Part shown: piece after piece, positions 16,020 through 25,075 of the stretch
Layout of the letters: each line of letters opens with the position of its first letter
Numbering within the stretch: the first letter of the stretch is position 1
Source: Streptomyces antioxidans
GTDB lineage: Bacteria; Actinomycetota; Actinomycetes; Streptomycetales; Streptomycetaceae
Direction of reading: 5' to 3'
NCBI RefSeq assembly: GCF_000968685.2
Contig: NZ_LAKD02000049.1
Location: forward strand, 1 to 64,000
Length of the DNA stretch: 64,000 nucleotides
Translations under genes and position numbers: made by a program
The notes under the pieces: generated by a model
The model's database searches: none
What the model was told of the DNA's origin: nothing
What the model saw: only the letters and a program-made list of their open reading frames with translations

Positions 16020-17762
16020 GTGATGGTCGAACATTCATCGCAAGACGCGGCGGTGGATCCGGAAGCGGAGGCGGCCCGGCTGAGGGCCGCGGCGGCGATC
16101 GGGAAGCCGGGTGCGTACCGGGCCTACGCCGAACTCCTCACCGGCCGGGGCCGCTTGGACGAGGCCCTGCCGTGGTGGGCCAGGGCCGCCGACGCCGGGG
16201 ACGCGGACGCCTCGCGCGCGCTCGCGATCTGCCACAAGGACCGCGGCGAGTTCGCCGAGGCCGAGCGGTGGTACCGCACGGCCGCCGATCGCGACGGCGG
16301 CTGTGCGTTCGGTCTGGCCCGGCTGCTGCACGAGGCGGGTGACACGGCCGGTGCCGAGCGGTGGTACGAGCACGGCGCCGCGCTCGGCAGCGTCGAGTGC
16401 AAGACCAACGGCGCCGTGCTGCTGGCCGCCCGCGGCGCCTGGGACACCGCCCTGGAGCGGCTGGCCGAGGCGTCCGCCGAGGGCGATGACGTCGCCACCC
16501 ACAGCCGCCGGGCCATCCAGGGCTTGCTGAGGGACCTGGACCGGTGGCGCGCGGACCTCGCCCGCGCGGAGGCCGACGGCGACCCCGAGGAGGCGTACGA
16601 GGCGCTGCGCGAACTGCTCGGCCCGGAGCGCAAGGCGATGTTCGAGCGCTACCCCGGGATGGTCGCGGAGGCCGAGGCGCTGTACGCACGGGCGGCCGCG
16701 GTCGGCGGCGTCAAGGCGCTGGTGGACCAGGCCCTCTTCATCGCCCGCGACGACAGCCGCTGGGCCGAGGCCCGCGCCCTCGTGGAACGCGCCCACGAGC
16801 GGGGCTACGACGGCGCGGCGTACGTCCTCGGTGTCTGGGCGGAGGAGAACGGCGAGCTCCGCACCGCCGAGGAGTGGTACCGCACGGCCGACGCGGCGGA
16901 CGGCGGCCATCTGTGGGCCCGTTTCAACCTCGGGGTGCTGTGCATGCGGCAGCGGCGGCTTGCGGAGGCGGAGCGGTGGCTGCGGGCCGCGGGAGCCGAC
17001 GGGGCCGACGGGGCCGACGATGTCGGCGGGGTCGACGAGGGGAGTGGCCCGAACCCGTTCGGCGGGGGCGAGGAGCGGGTCGTCGCGGCGCTGCGGGACA
17101 TCGCCGCGATCCGGGCCGACCCCGAGCGGATGCCGCCCGCCGAGTGGGAGGAGCGGCTGCCCGGGCTGCGGGCCCGCGCCGAGGAGGGCGGCCCGGACGC
17201 CTGGTTCGCGTACGCCGACGCGCTGGACCGGCTGTACCGGCTCCCCGAGGCCGCCGAGTGGTACCGCGAGGCGGGCACTCCGCGCGCCCTGCTCGCCCTC
17301 GGGCGGATGCTGTACGAAGCGGGCGGCGCCAGGGGGGTGCGGATGGTGCCGTACTACGAGCCCGCGGCGGCGGAGGGCGACGCCGGTGCGGCGTATGACA
17401 TCGGTCGGATCCATGACGAGGCCGGGGACCGGCGCACCGCCCAGATCTGGTTCCGCCGGGCGGCCGACCTGGGGCATGGGCGCGCCGCGTGGTGGCTGGG
17501 CTGGACGTCGGAGGAGTACGGCGGGGATCCGCAGCACGCCGAGCGGTGGTACGTGCGCGCCGCGCGCAGCGGTCTTGTGCCGCCCGCTTTTCTGGCGGGG
17601 CGGAGCATGGTGCGGCGGGGGGCGTGTGCGGAGGCGGAGCCGTTGTTGAGGGTGGCGTGTGAGGGGGAGCACGAGGAGGCGCCGTACTGGCTGGCGAGAG
17701 CCCTGCGGGGGCTGGGCCGTACCGAAGAGGCGGCCCGCGCAGCCTTACGAGACCCTGGGTAA
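16020..17762 (+). CDS. Sel1/tetratricopeptide-repeat protein
   Basis: This 580-residue predicted cytoplasmic scaffold has no enzymatic domain. It is almost entirely helical-pair repeats with the Sel1/TPR signature A-E-x-W-Y-R-x-A-A (AERWYRTAADRDGGCAFGLA, and at least eight more of the form EAERWYRTA, TAEEWYRTA, TAQIWFRRA). An acidic Gly/Asp-rich break lies near residues 320-345 (GADGADGADDVGGVDEG). The start is GTG 16020 or ATG 16023; they cannot be separated. It is only 18 bp from the desaturase gene. Its partner is unknown. A powerful terminator follows 180 bp later. Confidence 0.88.
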   Translation: MMVEHSSQDAAVDPEAEAARLRAAAAIGKPGAYRAYAELLTGRGRLDEALPWWARAADAGDADASRALAICHKDRGEFAEAERWYRTAADRDGGCAFGLARLLHEAGDTAGAERWYEHGAALGSVECKTNGAVLLAARGAWDTALERLAEASAEGDDVATHSRRAIQGLLRDLDRWRADLARAEADGDPEEAYEALRELLGPERKAMFERYPGMVAEAEALYARAAAVGGVKALVDQALFIARDDSRWAEARALVERAHERGYDGAAYVLGVWAEENGELRTAEEWYRTADAADGGHLWARFNLGVLCMRQRRLAEAERWLRAAGADGADGADDVGGVDEGSGPNPFGGGEERVVAALRDIAAIRADPERMPPAEWEERLPGLRARAEEGGPDAWFAYADALDRLYRLPEAAEWYREAGTPRALLALGRMLYEAGGARGVRMVPYYEPAAAEGDAGAAYDIGRIHDEAGDRRTAQIWFRRAADLGHGRAAWWLGWTSEEYGGDPQHAERWYVRAARSGLVPPAFLAGRSMVRRGACAEAEPLLRVACEGEHEEAPYWLARALRGLGRTEEAARAALRDPG

Positions 17763-17945
17763 CCGGCTTGTGGGCAATCGTTCCGCAGGGCGGAACGGGT
17801 GGGCACAAACCGGCCGCCGACCGGTACCCGGCAACGAAACGTTGACCAGGGACGGGCCGACCCGGCGGCCAGCTAGTCCCTGGCTGAGGCATCGCTCGGG
17901 GGGTGCCCCCTCCGCGGAACGCGTTGCCCACGACCAGAACCGGGT

Positions 17946-17980
17946 CGGCGCAGTGCGGGGCTTAGCCCCGCACTGCGCCG
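17946..17980. terminator. Very stable bidirectional terminator hairpin
   Basis: A 16-bp perfect stem (17946-17961 with 17965-17980) closes a TTA loop. It sits between the convergent Sel1/TPR and aminopeptidase genes, 10 bp from the aminopeptidase stop codon. Confidence 0.88.
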
Positions 17981-17989
17981 CGCGCCCGG

Positions 17990-20560
17990 TCAGTTCGCGT
18001 GCGCGTCAGCGGACTGCGCCCGTAGCGCCCGCTCGACGCCCGCCCGCGACTCCGTCACCAGACGCCGCAGCGCGGCGCTCGGCTCGGCGGACGCGAGCCA
18101 CGCGTCCGTGGCGTCCAGGGTCTCCGGCGAGACCTGCAGCGCCGGGTAGAGCCCCACCACGATCTGCTGCGCCATCTCATGGCTGCGGCTGTTCCAGACG
18201 TCCTTCGCCACCGCGAAGTACTTCTCCGCGTACGGCGCGAGCAGCTCCCGCTGATCGGTCTGGACGAAGCCCCCGATCACCGCCTCCTGCACCGCGTTCG
18301 GCAGTTTGTCGCTCTCCACGACCGACGCCCACGCCTCCGCCTTGGCCTGTGGCGTCGGCCGCGCGGCCCGCGCCGTCGCGGCGTGGCGCTCGCCCGCGGA
18401 GGTCTTGTCGCGCTCCAGCTCCGCCGCGATGGCGGCCTCGTCGGCCCGCCCCGTGGCGGCCAGCCGCTCCAGCAGCGCCCAGCGCAGCTCGGTGTCGATG
18501 GTCAGGCCCTCGATCGCCTCGGTGCCCTCGAGCAGTCCGGAGACCAGGTCCAGCTGGGCGTCGGTGCGGGCGCTCGCGATGAAGGCACGCGCCCAGGCCA
18601 GCTGGTGGTCGCTGCCGGGCGCCGCCGCCCGCAGATGGTCCAGCGTGGCCCCGGTCCACCGGGCCAGGCCCGTCTCGCGCCAGTCCGGCGCGGCGTACAG
18701 GTCGAGGGCCAGCTTCAGCTGGCGGTGCAGCGACTGGACGACGCCGATGTCCGACTCCTTGGCGATGCCCGAGAGCACCAGCGCCAGATAGTCGCGGGTG
18801 GCCAGCTCGCCGTCGCGGACCATGTCCCAGGCCGAGGCCCAGGACAGCGCGCGCGGCAGCGACTCCTCGAAGTCGCCGAGGTGCTCGGTGACCACGGCCA
18901 GCGAGTCCGGGTCCAGCCGGACCTTCGCGTAGGTGAGGTCGTCGTCGTTGAGCAGGATCACCGCGGAGCGCTTGGCGCCGGTCAGCTGCGGCACCTCGGT
19001 CAGCTCGCCGTCCACGTCCAGCTCGATGCGCTCGGAGCGGATCAGCTTGCCGGTCGGGTTCAGGTCGTAGAGCCCGATGGCGATGCGGTGCGGACGCAAC
19101 GTCGGCTCCCCCTTGGCGCCCTGCGGGAGCGCCGGGGCCTCCTGCCGCACCGCGAAGGAGGTCACCGTGCCGCTCGCGTCCGTCTCGATCTCCGGCCGCA
19201 GCACATTGATGCCCGCCGTCTCCAGCCACTGCTTCGACCAGGTCTTCAGATCGCGCCCGCTGGTCTCCTCCAGCGCGCCGAGCAGATCCGACAGCCGGGT
19301 GTTCTGGAAGGCGTGGCGCTTGAAGTACGCCTGGACGCCACGGAAGAACTCATCCATCCCGACGTACGCGACCAGCTGCTTGAGCACCGAGGCGCCCTTG
19401 GCGTAGGTGATCCCGTCAAAGTTGACCAGGACGTCGTCCAGGTCGTTGATCTCGGCCATGATCGGGTGGGTGGACGGCAGCTGGTCCTGCCGGTACGCCC
19501 AGGTCTTCATGGAGTTGGCGAAGCTGGTCCACGAGTGCGGCCACCTGCTGCCCGGTGCGTGGGCCTGGCAGGCGACCGAGGTGTAGGTGGCGAACGACTC
19601 GTTCAGCCACAGGTCGTTCCACCACTCCATGGTGACCAGGTCGCCGAACCACATATGGGCCAGCTCGTGGAGGATGGTCTCGGCACGCGCCTCGTACGCC
19701 GCGTCGGTGACCTTGGAGCGGAAGACGTACTGGTCGCGGATGGTCACCGCGCCCGCGTTCTCCATCGCGCCCGCGTTGAACTCCGGCACGAACAGCTGGT
19801 CGTACTTGGCGAACGGGTAGGCGTAGTCGAACTTCTCCTCGAACCACGCGAAGCCCTGCCGCGTCACCGCGAAGATCGCGTCCGAGTCCAGGTACTCCGC
19901 GAGCGAGGGACGGCAGTAGATGCCCAGCGGCACCGAGCGGCCGTCCTTCTCGTAGGAGCTGTGCACGCTGTGGTACGGGCCGACGATCAGCGCGGTGATG
20001 TACGAGGAGATGCGCGGGGTCGGCTCGAACCGCCAGACGTTGTCCTTCGGCTCCGGCGTCGGCGAGTTCGAGATCACCGTCCAGCCCTCGGGCGCCGTCA
20101 CGGTGAACTGGAAGGTGCCCTTCAGGTCGGGCTGCTCGAAGGTGGCGAACACCCGGCGGGCGTCGGGCACCTCGAACTGGGTGTAGAGGTACGCCTGCTG
20201 GTCGACCGGGTCGACAAAGCGATGCAGCCCCTCACCGGTGTTGGTGTACGCGCAAGCGGCGACCACCCGGAGCTCATTGCGTCCGGCCAGCAGGCCGGGG
20301 AGGGCGATCCGCGAGTCCTTGAAGACCTCGTCCGGGTCGAGCGCGTCGCCGTTCAGCACCACCTCGTGCACCGCGGGCGCCACCAGGTCGATGAACGACT
20401 CCGCGCCCGACTCGGCGGCGTCGAAGCGCACCGTGGTCACGGAGCGGTAGGTACCGCCCTCCTGGGCGCCGCTCAGGTCCAGTTCGATCTCGTACGCGTC
20501 CACCGTGAGGAGGCGCGCCCGCTGCTGCGCTTCCTCCCTTGTGAGGTTGGTGCCAGGCAC
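17990..20560 (-). CDS. pepN: Aminopeptidase N (M1 family zinc metallopeptidase)
   Basis: This 856-residue cytoplasmic enzyme removes N-terminal residues from peptides, finishing what Clp and other proteases start. The exopeptidase motif GAMEN is at 264-268. The zinc site is His298-Glu299-x2-His302 with Glu321 nineteen residues on. The conserved Tyr (VSS-type transition-state loop) is expected near 380. The C-terminal ERAP1-like helical domain is complete. Length and the start MPGTNLTREEA match the actinobacterial PepN group. A close paralogue lies 4.5 kb to the right on the same strand. The next gene on the same strand upstream is asd, but a terminator separates them, so this is its own unit. 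Confidence 0.96.
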   Translation of the reverse strand: MPGTNLTREEAQQRARLLTVDAYEIELDLSGAQEGGTYRSVTTVRFDAAESGAESFIDLVAPAVHEVVLNGDALDPDEVFKDSRIALPGLLAGRNELRVVAACAYTNTGEGLHRFVDPVDQQAYLYTQFEVPDARRVFATFEQPDLKGTFQFTVTAPEGWTVISNSPTPEPKDNVWRFEPTPRISSYITALIVGPYHSVHSSYEKDGRSVPLGIYCRPSLAEYLDSDAIFAVTRQGFAWFEEKFDYAYPFAKYDQLFVPEFNAGAMENAGAVTIRDQYVFRSKVTDAAYEARAETILHELAHMWFGDLVTMEWWNDLWLNESFATYTSVACQAHAPGSRWPHSWTSFANSMKTWAYRQDQLPSTHPIMAEINDLDDVLVNFDGITYAKGASVLKQLVAYVGMDEFFRGVQAYFKRHAFQNTRLSDLLGALEETSGRDLKTWSKQWLETAGINVLRPEIETDASGTVTSFAVRQEAPALPQGAKGEPTLRPHRIAIGLYDLNPTGKLIRSERIELDVDGELTEVPQLTGAKRSAVILLNDDDLTYAKVRLDPDSLAVVTEHLGDFEESLPRALSWASAWDMVRDGELATRDYLALVLSGIAKESDIGVVQSLHRQLKLALDLYAAPDWRETGLARWTGATLDHLRAAAPGSDHQLAWARAFIASARTDAQLDLVSGLLEGTEAIEGLTIDTELRWALLERLAATGRADEAAIAAELERDKTSAGERHAATARAARPTPQAKAEAWASVVESDKLPNAVQEAVIGGFVQTDQRELLAPYAEKYFAVAKDVWNSRSHEMAQQIVVGLYPALQVSPETLDATDAWLASAEPSAALRRLVTESRAGVERALRAQSADAHAN

Positions 20561-20662
20561 GTCGGCTAACTCCCGTTCGTCATGTGCGGTACGCCATGCG
20601 TCAGGCGGATGGCCATCCTCGCACGTCGGACGGACAGTGCCGGTAGACCGGTTTGTCCGACC

Positions 20663-20690
20663 GGGGGAGCGGCCGCCGGGCCGCTCCCCC
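20663..20690 (-). terminator. Terminator after asd
   Basis: A 12-bp perfect stem (GGGGGAGCGGCC with GGCCGCTCCCCC) and a 4-nt loop lie 20 bp downstream of the asd stop codon on the minus strand. Confidence 0.8.
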
Positions 20691-20710
20691 TTCGGGCGCG
20701 TCCGTGGGCG

Positions 20711-21736
20711 TCAGGTCAGGTCGGCCGCCACCAGCTCGGCGATCTGCACCGCGTTCAGCGCCGCGCCCTTGCGCAGGTTGTCGTTGGAGAGGAACAGCGC
20801 GAGACCGTGCTCGACCGTCTCGTCCACCCGGATCCGGCCCACATAGCTGGGGTCCTGGCCCGCCGCCTGGAGCGGGGTCGGGATCTCCGAGAGCGCCACG
20901 CCCGGGGCCGCGGCCAGCAGCTCATAGGCGCGCTCCACGCTGATCGGACGCTCGAAGCGGGCGTTCACCTGGAGCGAGTGACCGGTGAAGACCGGGACCC
21001 GGACACAGGTGCCGGACACCTTCAGCTCCGGGATCTCCAGGATCTTGCGGCTCTCGTTGCGGAGCTTGTGCTCCTCGTCGGTCTCGAACCGGCCGTCGTC
21101 GACGATCTTCCCGGCCATCGGGAGCACATTGAACGCGATCGGGCGGGCGTAGACCCCCGGCTCGGGGAAGTCCACCGCCGCGCCGTCGTGGGTCAGCTCG
21201 GCCGCGCGGTCGGCGGTCTTGCGGACCTGGCCGTCGAGCTCGGCCACGCCGGAGAGACCGGAGCCGGAGACGGCCTGGTAGGTGGTGGCGACCAGGGCGG
21301 TGAGCCCGGCCTCGGTGTGCAGCGGGCGCAGCACCGGCATGGCGGCCATGGTGGTGCAGTTCGGGTTGGCGATGATGCCCTTGGGGCGGTCCACCGCGGC
21401 GTGCGGGTTGACCTCGGCGACGACCAGGGGCACCTCGGGGTCCATCCGCCAGGCCGAGGAGTTGTCGATCACGACCGGGCCCTGGGCCGCGACCTTCCCG
21501 GCCAGCGCCCTGGAGGTGGCGCCGCCCGCGGAGAACAGGACGATGTCCAGACCGGAGTAGTCGGCCGTGGCGGCGTCCTCGACGGTGATCTCGCTGCCGC
21601 GCCACGGGAGCGTACGGCCGGCCGAGCGGGCGGAGGCGAACAGCCGCAGCTGCTCGGCCGGGAAGTCACGCTCGGCGAGCACCCTGCGCATCACTCCGCC
21701 GACCTGGCCGGTCGCTCCGACGATTCCAATCCTCAT
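20711..21736 (-). CDS. asd: Aspartate-semialdehyde dehydrogenase
   Basis: This 341-residue enzyme reduces aspartyl phosphate to aspartate semialdehyde with NADPH, the branch point to lysine/diaminopimelate, threonine and methionine. The Rossmann start MRIGIVGATGQVGG binds NADP. The catalytic cysteine is Cys127 in NPNCTTM, and the substrate loop TYQAVSGSG and the FTGHS histidine follow. The ribosome site is AAGGAAAAGG. No aspartokinase gene lies next to it, unlike the ask-asd operon found elsewhere in Streptomyces genomes. This may therefore be a second asd copy, which is inference from memory of S. coelicolor. Confidence 0.96.
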   Translation of the reverse strand: MRIGIVGATGQVGGVMRRVLAERDFPAEQLRLFASARSAGRTLPWRGSEITVEDAATADYSGLDIVLFSAGGATSRALAGKVAAQGPVVIDNSSAWRMDPEVPLVVAEVNPHAAVDRPKGIIANPNCTTMAAMPVLRPLHTEAGLTALVATTYQAVSGSGLSGVAELDGQVRKTADRAAELTHDGAAVDFPEPGVYARPIAFNVLPMAGKIVDDGRFETDEEHKLRNESRKILEIPELKVSGTCVRVPVFTGHSLQVNARFERPISVERAYELLAAAPGVALSEIPTPLQAAGQDPSYVGRIRVDETVEHGLALFLSNDNLRKGAALNAVQIAELVAADLT

Positions 21737-22051
21737 ATCAGCCCTTTTCCTTGGTTGTGCCTGTTCGGGGCGCCTACCCTCCTGGCAAGTGTCTCAGGCG
21801 GGCCCGTTACCGTCCCGTGATTTATCCCACGGCGGGTGCGGTTCCCCGAACGGATGAACGCCGAGTGAGCGGAAGAATTCCTGTTCACAAGGGTGCGATG
21901 ACCGTTTGCTGCCGCCGAGATCCACGTGTGGAGATCGGCGATCCGCGTTGCCGCCTCGTTCACTCCCAGGCCATCCCCGATGCCAACGATCCCAGGTGAG
22001 GACGGCTTCTCCGGCCGCCCGCCACCGCGTGTCCACTCGGGGAGATCGCGC
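21737..22051. other. 315-bp divergent promoter region between asd and phosphoesterase
   Basis: This region is less G/C-rich near 21870-21910. It has two isolated GTTCAC heptamer-like half sites, one at about 21883 and one at about 21959, too far apart and single, so not a PHO box as I know it. No promoter hexamers were assigned and no RNA gene was seen. Confidence 0.45.
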
Positions 22052-23785
22052 ATGTCCCGCATACGGTCCGCCGCCGCTGCCGCCACCGCTCTCGACCGTC
22101 GCACCTTCCTCGCCGCCGCCACCGCCACCGGTGCCACGGCCGGTCTGGGAATCGCCTTCGGCCCCGGCAGCGGCTCGGCCGGTGCCTCGCAGCCCGCCAC
22201 CGCGCACGCCGTGGGCCGCCGGGTGGTGCAGGCCCCGGCGGCGCCGTCGACGGCCGGTACGACGCTGGAGACGTTCTCGGCCGCGGCCGGCGCCACCGGC
22301 TACCGGCGGCTCGCCGACGGCCCCGCCTGGTCCCGCGAGGTCCGCACCGAGATCACCGGCGCCAAGGGGGGACGCGAGGACCGGCGCACCGCGCTCGCCT
22401 CGTTCGTCCAGCTCACGGATCTGCATCTGACCGACGTCCAGCACCCGATGCGCTACGAGTATCTGCGCGCCGGGCGCGCCGGGGCATGGCGGCCGCACGA
22501 GGCGCTGACCATCGCCGGGGTCGTCTCGCTCATCGAGCGGATCAACGGGCTGCGCGGCGGACCCGCCACCGGGACGCCGCTGTCGTTCGTCATGACCACC
22601 GGCGACAACACCGACAACAACGCCAAGATCGAGCTGGACTGGTTCCTGACCGCCATGAACGGCGGCCGGATCACCCCCAACACCGGCGATCCGCGCCGCT
22701 ACGAGGGCGTCCAGAACAGCGGGCTCAAGGAGTACTGGCACCCCGAGGAGGCGCTGCGCGACGCCGACAAGAAGGCCGGTTTCCCGCGCATCGACGGCTT
22801 CCTCGAGGCCGCGCTGCGCACCGTCAACAGCCCCGGGCTGCGGCTGCCGTGGTACTCCACCATCGGCAACCACGACGATCTGGCGGGCGGTGTCTACTCC
22901 CTCGGCCACGGCTACTCCACGGACTTCGCCACCGGAAGGCGCAAGCTGGAAAGCATTCCGGCGGCCGAGGCGGAGCGGGTGTTCAAGGGGACGCGGGTGG
23001 GGGACGACCCCAAGGGCGTCCAGCTGAGGGCGCTGCTGGAGGCGCACGCCAAGGACATGCGCACGGTCACCCCCGATGAGCGCCGCGCGCCCTTCACCTG
23101 GTCCGAGTACCTGGCCGCGCACCTCGCCCCGGCCGCCACCGGCTCCGGCCCGGTCGGCCACGGCTACACCAGGGCCAACCTCGAACAGGGCACCCTCTAC
23201 TACTCGTTCCGGATCTCCGAGAACATGATCGGCGTCAGCCTGGACACCACCGACCCGGGCGGCCACTACACCGGTTCGCTCGGCACCGCCCAACTGCGGT
23301 GGCTGGAGCGGACACTGAAGGCCCACGAGGACGACTACGTGATCGTCTTCAGCCACCACTACAGCCGCGGCCTGGACAACATGAACCACGACCCGGACCG
23401 CCCGGGCGAGGCCCGTCACGGCGGGGACGAGGTCGTCGCCCTCTTCCAGCGCCACCCCAAGGTGCTGGCCTGGATCAACGGCCACAGCCACCAGAACGAG
23501 ATCACCCCGCGCGGCAGCTTCTGGGAGATCACCACCGCCTCGCACGTGGACTTCCCCCAGCTGGCCCGGGTGTTCGAGGTCGTGGACAACCACGACGGCA
23601 CGATCTCGCTGTTCACCACGCTCATCGAGGCGGCCGCGCCGCACCGCACGGACTTCTCCGACCTCTCCCAGACCGGGCTCGCGGCCCTCTACCGCGAGCT
23701 GTCCTTCAACGCGCCCGGCGCCAGCCAGGAGCTGGCCGGTGACGCGACGGACCGCAACACCGAACTGCTGCTGCGCAAGCCCTGA
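22052..23785 (+). CDS. Tat-exported metallophosphoesterase (TIGR03767-like)
   Basis: This 577-residue protein probably cleaves phosphate esters outside the membrane using two metal ions. The ATG start has GGGGAGA 7 bases upstream. The N-terminus carries the twin-arginine motif DRRTFLAAATATG (Arg16-Arg17), so it is exported folded. The calcineurin-like metal ligands appear in order: D-x-H (QLTDLHLTD), GDN (TTGDNTDNN), GNHD (STIGNHDDLAGG), the His of FSHHYSRG and GHSH (NGHSHQNEI). The overall form matches the actinobacterial TIGR03767 group. The substrate is unknown. It is monocistronic. Confidence 0.9.
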   Translation: MSRIRSAAAAATALDRRTFLAAATATGATAGLGIAFGPGSGSAGASQPATAHAVGRRVVQAPAAPSTAGTTLETFSAAAGATGYRRLADGPAWSREVRTEITGAKGGREDRRTALASFVQLTDLHLTDVQHPMRYEYLRAGRAGAWRPHEALTIAGVVSLIERINGLRGGPATGTPLSFVMTTGDNTDNNAKIELDWFLTAMNGGRITPNTGDPRRYEGVQNSGLKEYWHPEEALRDADKKAGFPRIDGFLEAALRTVNSPGLRLPWYSTIGNHDDLAGGVYSLGHGYSTDFATGRRKLESIPAAEAERVFKGTRVGDDPKGVQLRALLEAHAKDMRTVTPDERRAPFTWSEYLAAHLAPAATGSGPVGHGYTRANLEQGTLYYSFRISENMIGVSLDTTDPGGHYTGSLGTAQLRWLERTLKAHEDDYVIVFSHHYSRGLDNMNHDPDRPGEARHGGDEVVALFQRHPKVLAWINGHSHQNEITPRGSFWEITTASHVDFPQLARVFEVVDNHDGTISLFTTLIEAAAPHRTDFSDLSQTGLAALYRELSFNAPGASQELAGDATDRNTELLLRKP

Positions 23786-23850
23786 GCCGCCTGGCGGGCG
23801 CTTCAGTCCTGAGCCGTCCGGCGGGCGCTTCGGCGTGGCGGGACCGCGCT

Positions 23851-24876
23851 TCAGCGCGGCAGGACCACCAGATACGGGGCCGGGTCGCGGTCGGCCGCCG
23901 CGATCAGGGCGGTACGGACCACCGCGGCCTGCTCCTCCGGTGCCTCCCGCAGCCTCTTCGGGGTCACCCGTACGACCGTGATCCCAAGCCGCTCCAGGTG
24001 CTCGCGCTTGCGCCCGTAACCGCCGCGCCAGACCTCCTCGTCCTGACGCGGCGCCCGGGCGTCGATCTCCACCGCCACCGCCTGCTCCCGCCAGTAGGCG
24101 TCCACCCCGCCGAGGGCGGGTCCGCCGGGCAGCCGCAGCTCCACGTTCCACAGCGGCTCGGGCAGATGGTGGCCGCGAACCATGTCGTACAGCCGCCCCT
24201 CGGCGATCGCCCGGCCCTCCGCGAGCAGCGCGTCCACGGCGTCCACAACATGCGGCCGGGACAGCAGCCGGGCCGAGTTCAGCTCCGCGACGACGGTCGC
24301 GGCCTCGCAGTGGCCGTGGCGCACGGACTCGGTGAGCAGTCTGCGGACCAGTACGGCGTCGGTGAGCCGGGCGACGGCGTCGGCGAGGGCCCGGGCCACC
24401 GGGGCGGTGGGCACCCCCGCGAGGTACTGGGGAGCGGGCGGGGTGCCCGCCCGGACGAAGCGGACGAAGCCGGTGGCGCGCAGCCGCCGGGTGCGCGGCA
24501 CCAGCACATCGATGTGGTCGAGGGAGGCCAGCGCGGGAGCGGAGGAGAAGTGGCGCAGGGCGAGCGCCGCAAGGCCGGTGATCATTGCTTCGCCGCCCGG
24601 GGTGCCGCCGCCCGGCGCCGGCCCGTCGGCCCCCTGGCCACGGCTCGCGGTGTACAGCAGCGCGGCCAGCAGCCGCTCCTCGCTGGTCGCCGGGCCCGGA
24701 TGGAGCAGATGGACGCCCGGCAGGATCTGCTGCCAGGGCCCGCCGGCCCGGCTGCGCTCTGCGGCGACGGACGCGGTCACACCGTGCTCGCACAGCTGAC
24801 GCGTCGTCAGGACGCGGCGCTGGACGTCCGAGAGGTGGTGGAGGGGGCGGGGGGACAGCGGCGTGTTGTGGCTCAT
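23851..24876 (-). CDS. DUF559-like endonuclease-fold protein with AbiEi-like N-terminus
   Basis: This 341-residue cytoplasmic protein is of uncertain role. The start chosen is the ATG of MSHNTPLSPRPLHH, with GGCGGGGG before it. The N-terminal ~75 residues resemble the winged-helix of AbiEi-type proteins (RRVLTTRQLCEHGVTASVAA, then PGVHLLHPG). The last ~95 residues have the DUF559/VSR-like nuclease pattern: an Asp in LGGVDAYW, E-x-D in AVEIDARAPRQDEE, then KREHLERLGITVVRV. Such single genes are common in actinobacteria. No cognate toxin gene lies beside it, so a type IV antitoxin role is not supported. It is 24% shorter than nothing else informative; function left open. Confidence 0.72.
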   Translation of the reverse strand: MSHNTPLSPRPLHHLSDVQRRVLTTRQLCEHGVTASVAAERSRAGGPWQQILPGVHLLHPGPATSEERLLAALLYTASRGQGADGPAPGGGTPGGEAMITGLAALALRHFSSAPALASLDHIDVLVPRTRRLRATGFVRFVRAGTPPAPQYLAGVPTAPVARALADAVARLTDAVLVRRLLTESVRHGHCEAATVVAELNSARLLSRPHVVDAVDALLAEGRAIAEGRLYDMVRGHHLPEPLWNVELRLPGGPALGGVDAYWREQAVAVEIDARAPRQDEEVWRGGYGRKREHLERLGITVVRVTPKRLREAPEEQAAVVRTALIAAADRDPAPYLVVLPR

Positions 24877-24947
24877 GCCCCCGCCATTCCCGCGCCCGCT
24901 CCACCCGCTAACCGCTGTTACACAGTCGTCGACAAAAGCGGACAACA

Positions 24948-24977
24948 CCGTACTAAAGTACGGCAGTTCGAATGCCG
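24948..24977. promoter_or_regulatory. Adjoining palindromes upstream of the DUF559-like gene
   Basis: CCGTACT-AA-AGTACGG (24948-24963) is a perfect 7+2+7 inverted repeat. Sharing its last three bases is a second one, CGGCA-N7-TGCCG, with TTCGAA in its middle (24961-24977). On the minus strand they lie just upstream of a possible -35 TTGTCC spaced 17 bp from TGTAAC, so a regulator bound here could act on that gene. Confidence 0.55.
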
Positions 24978-25020
24978 AAAGAGCTCCCCGCCGCCCCCGG
25001 AGGAGAGCTCTCCGCATCTC

Positions 25021-25058
25021 CCGCGGGAGCTTCCCGCCGCCCTCGCGGGAGCTCCCGC
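25021..25058 (-). terminator. Hairpin cluster after the second aminopeptidase N gene
   Basis: Two copies of GCGGGAGCT begin two hairpins: GCGGGA-GCT-TCCCGC (25023-25037) and the perfect palindrome GCGGGAGCTCCCGC (25045-25058). They start 18 bp after the aminopeptidase stop codon on the minus strand. Confidence 0.55.
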
Positions 25059-25075
25059 TTCGGTCGTCGTTCGCG

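Noticed and set aside
21870..21970. PHO box before the phosphoesterase gene
   Set aside because: Only isolated GTTCAC half sites about 76 bp apart; PhoP needs adjoining 11-bp direct repeats.
23851..24876. Type IV toxin-antitoxin pair (AbiEi-like)
   Set aside because: No nucleotidyltransferase toxin gene adjoins; the neighbours are a phosphoesterase and an aminopeptidase.
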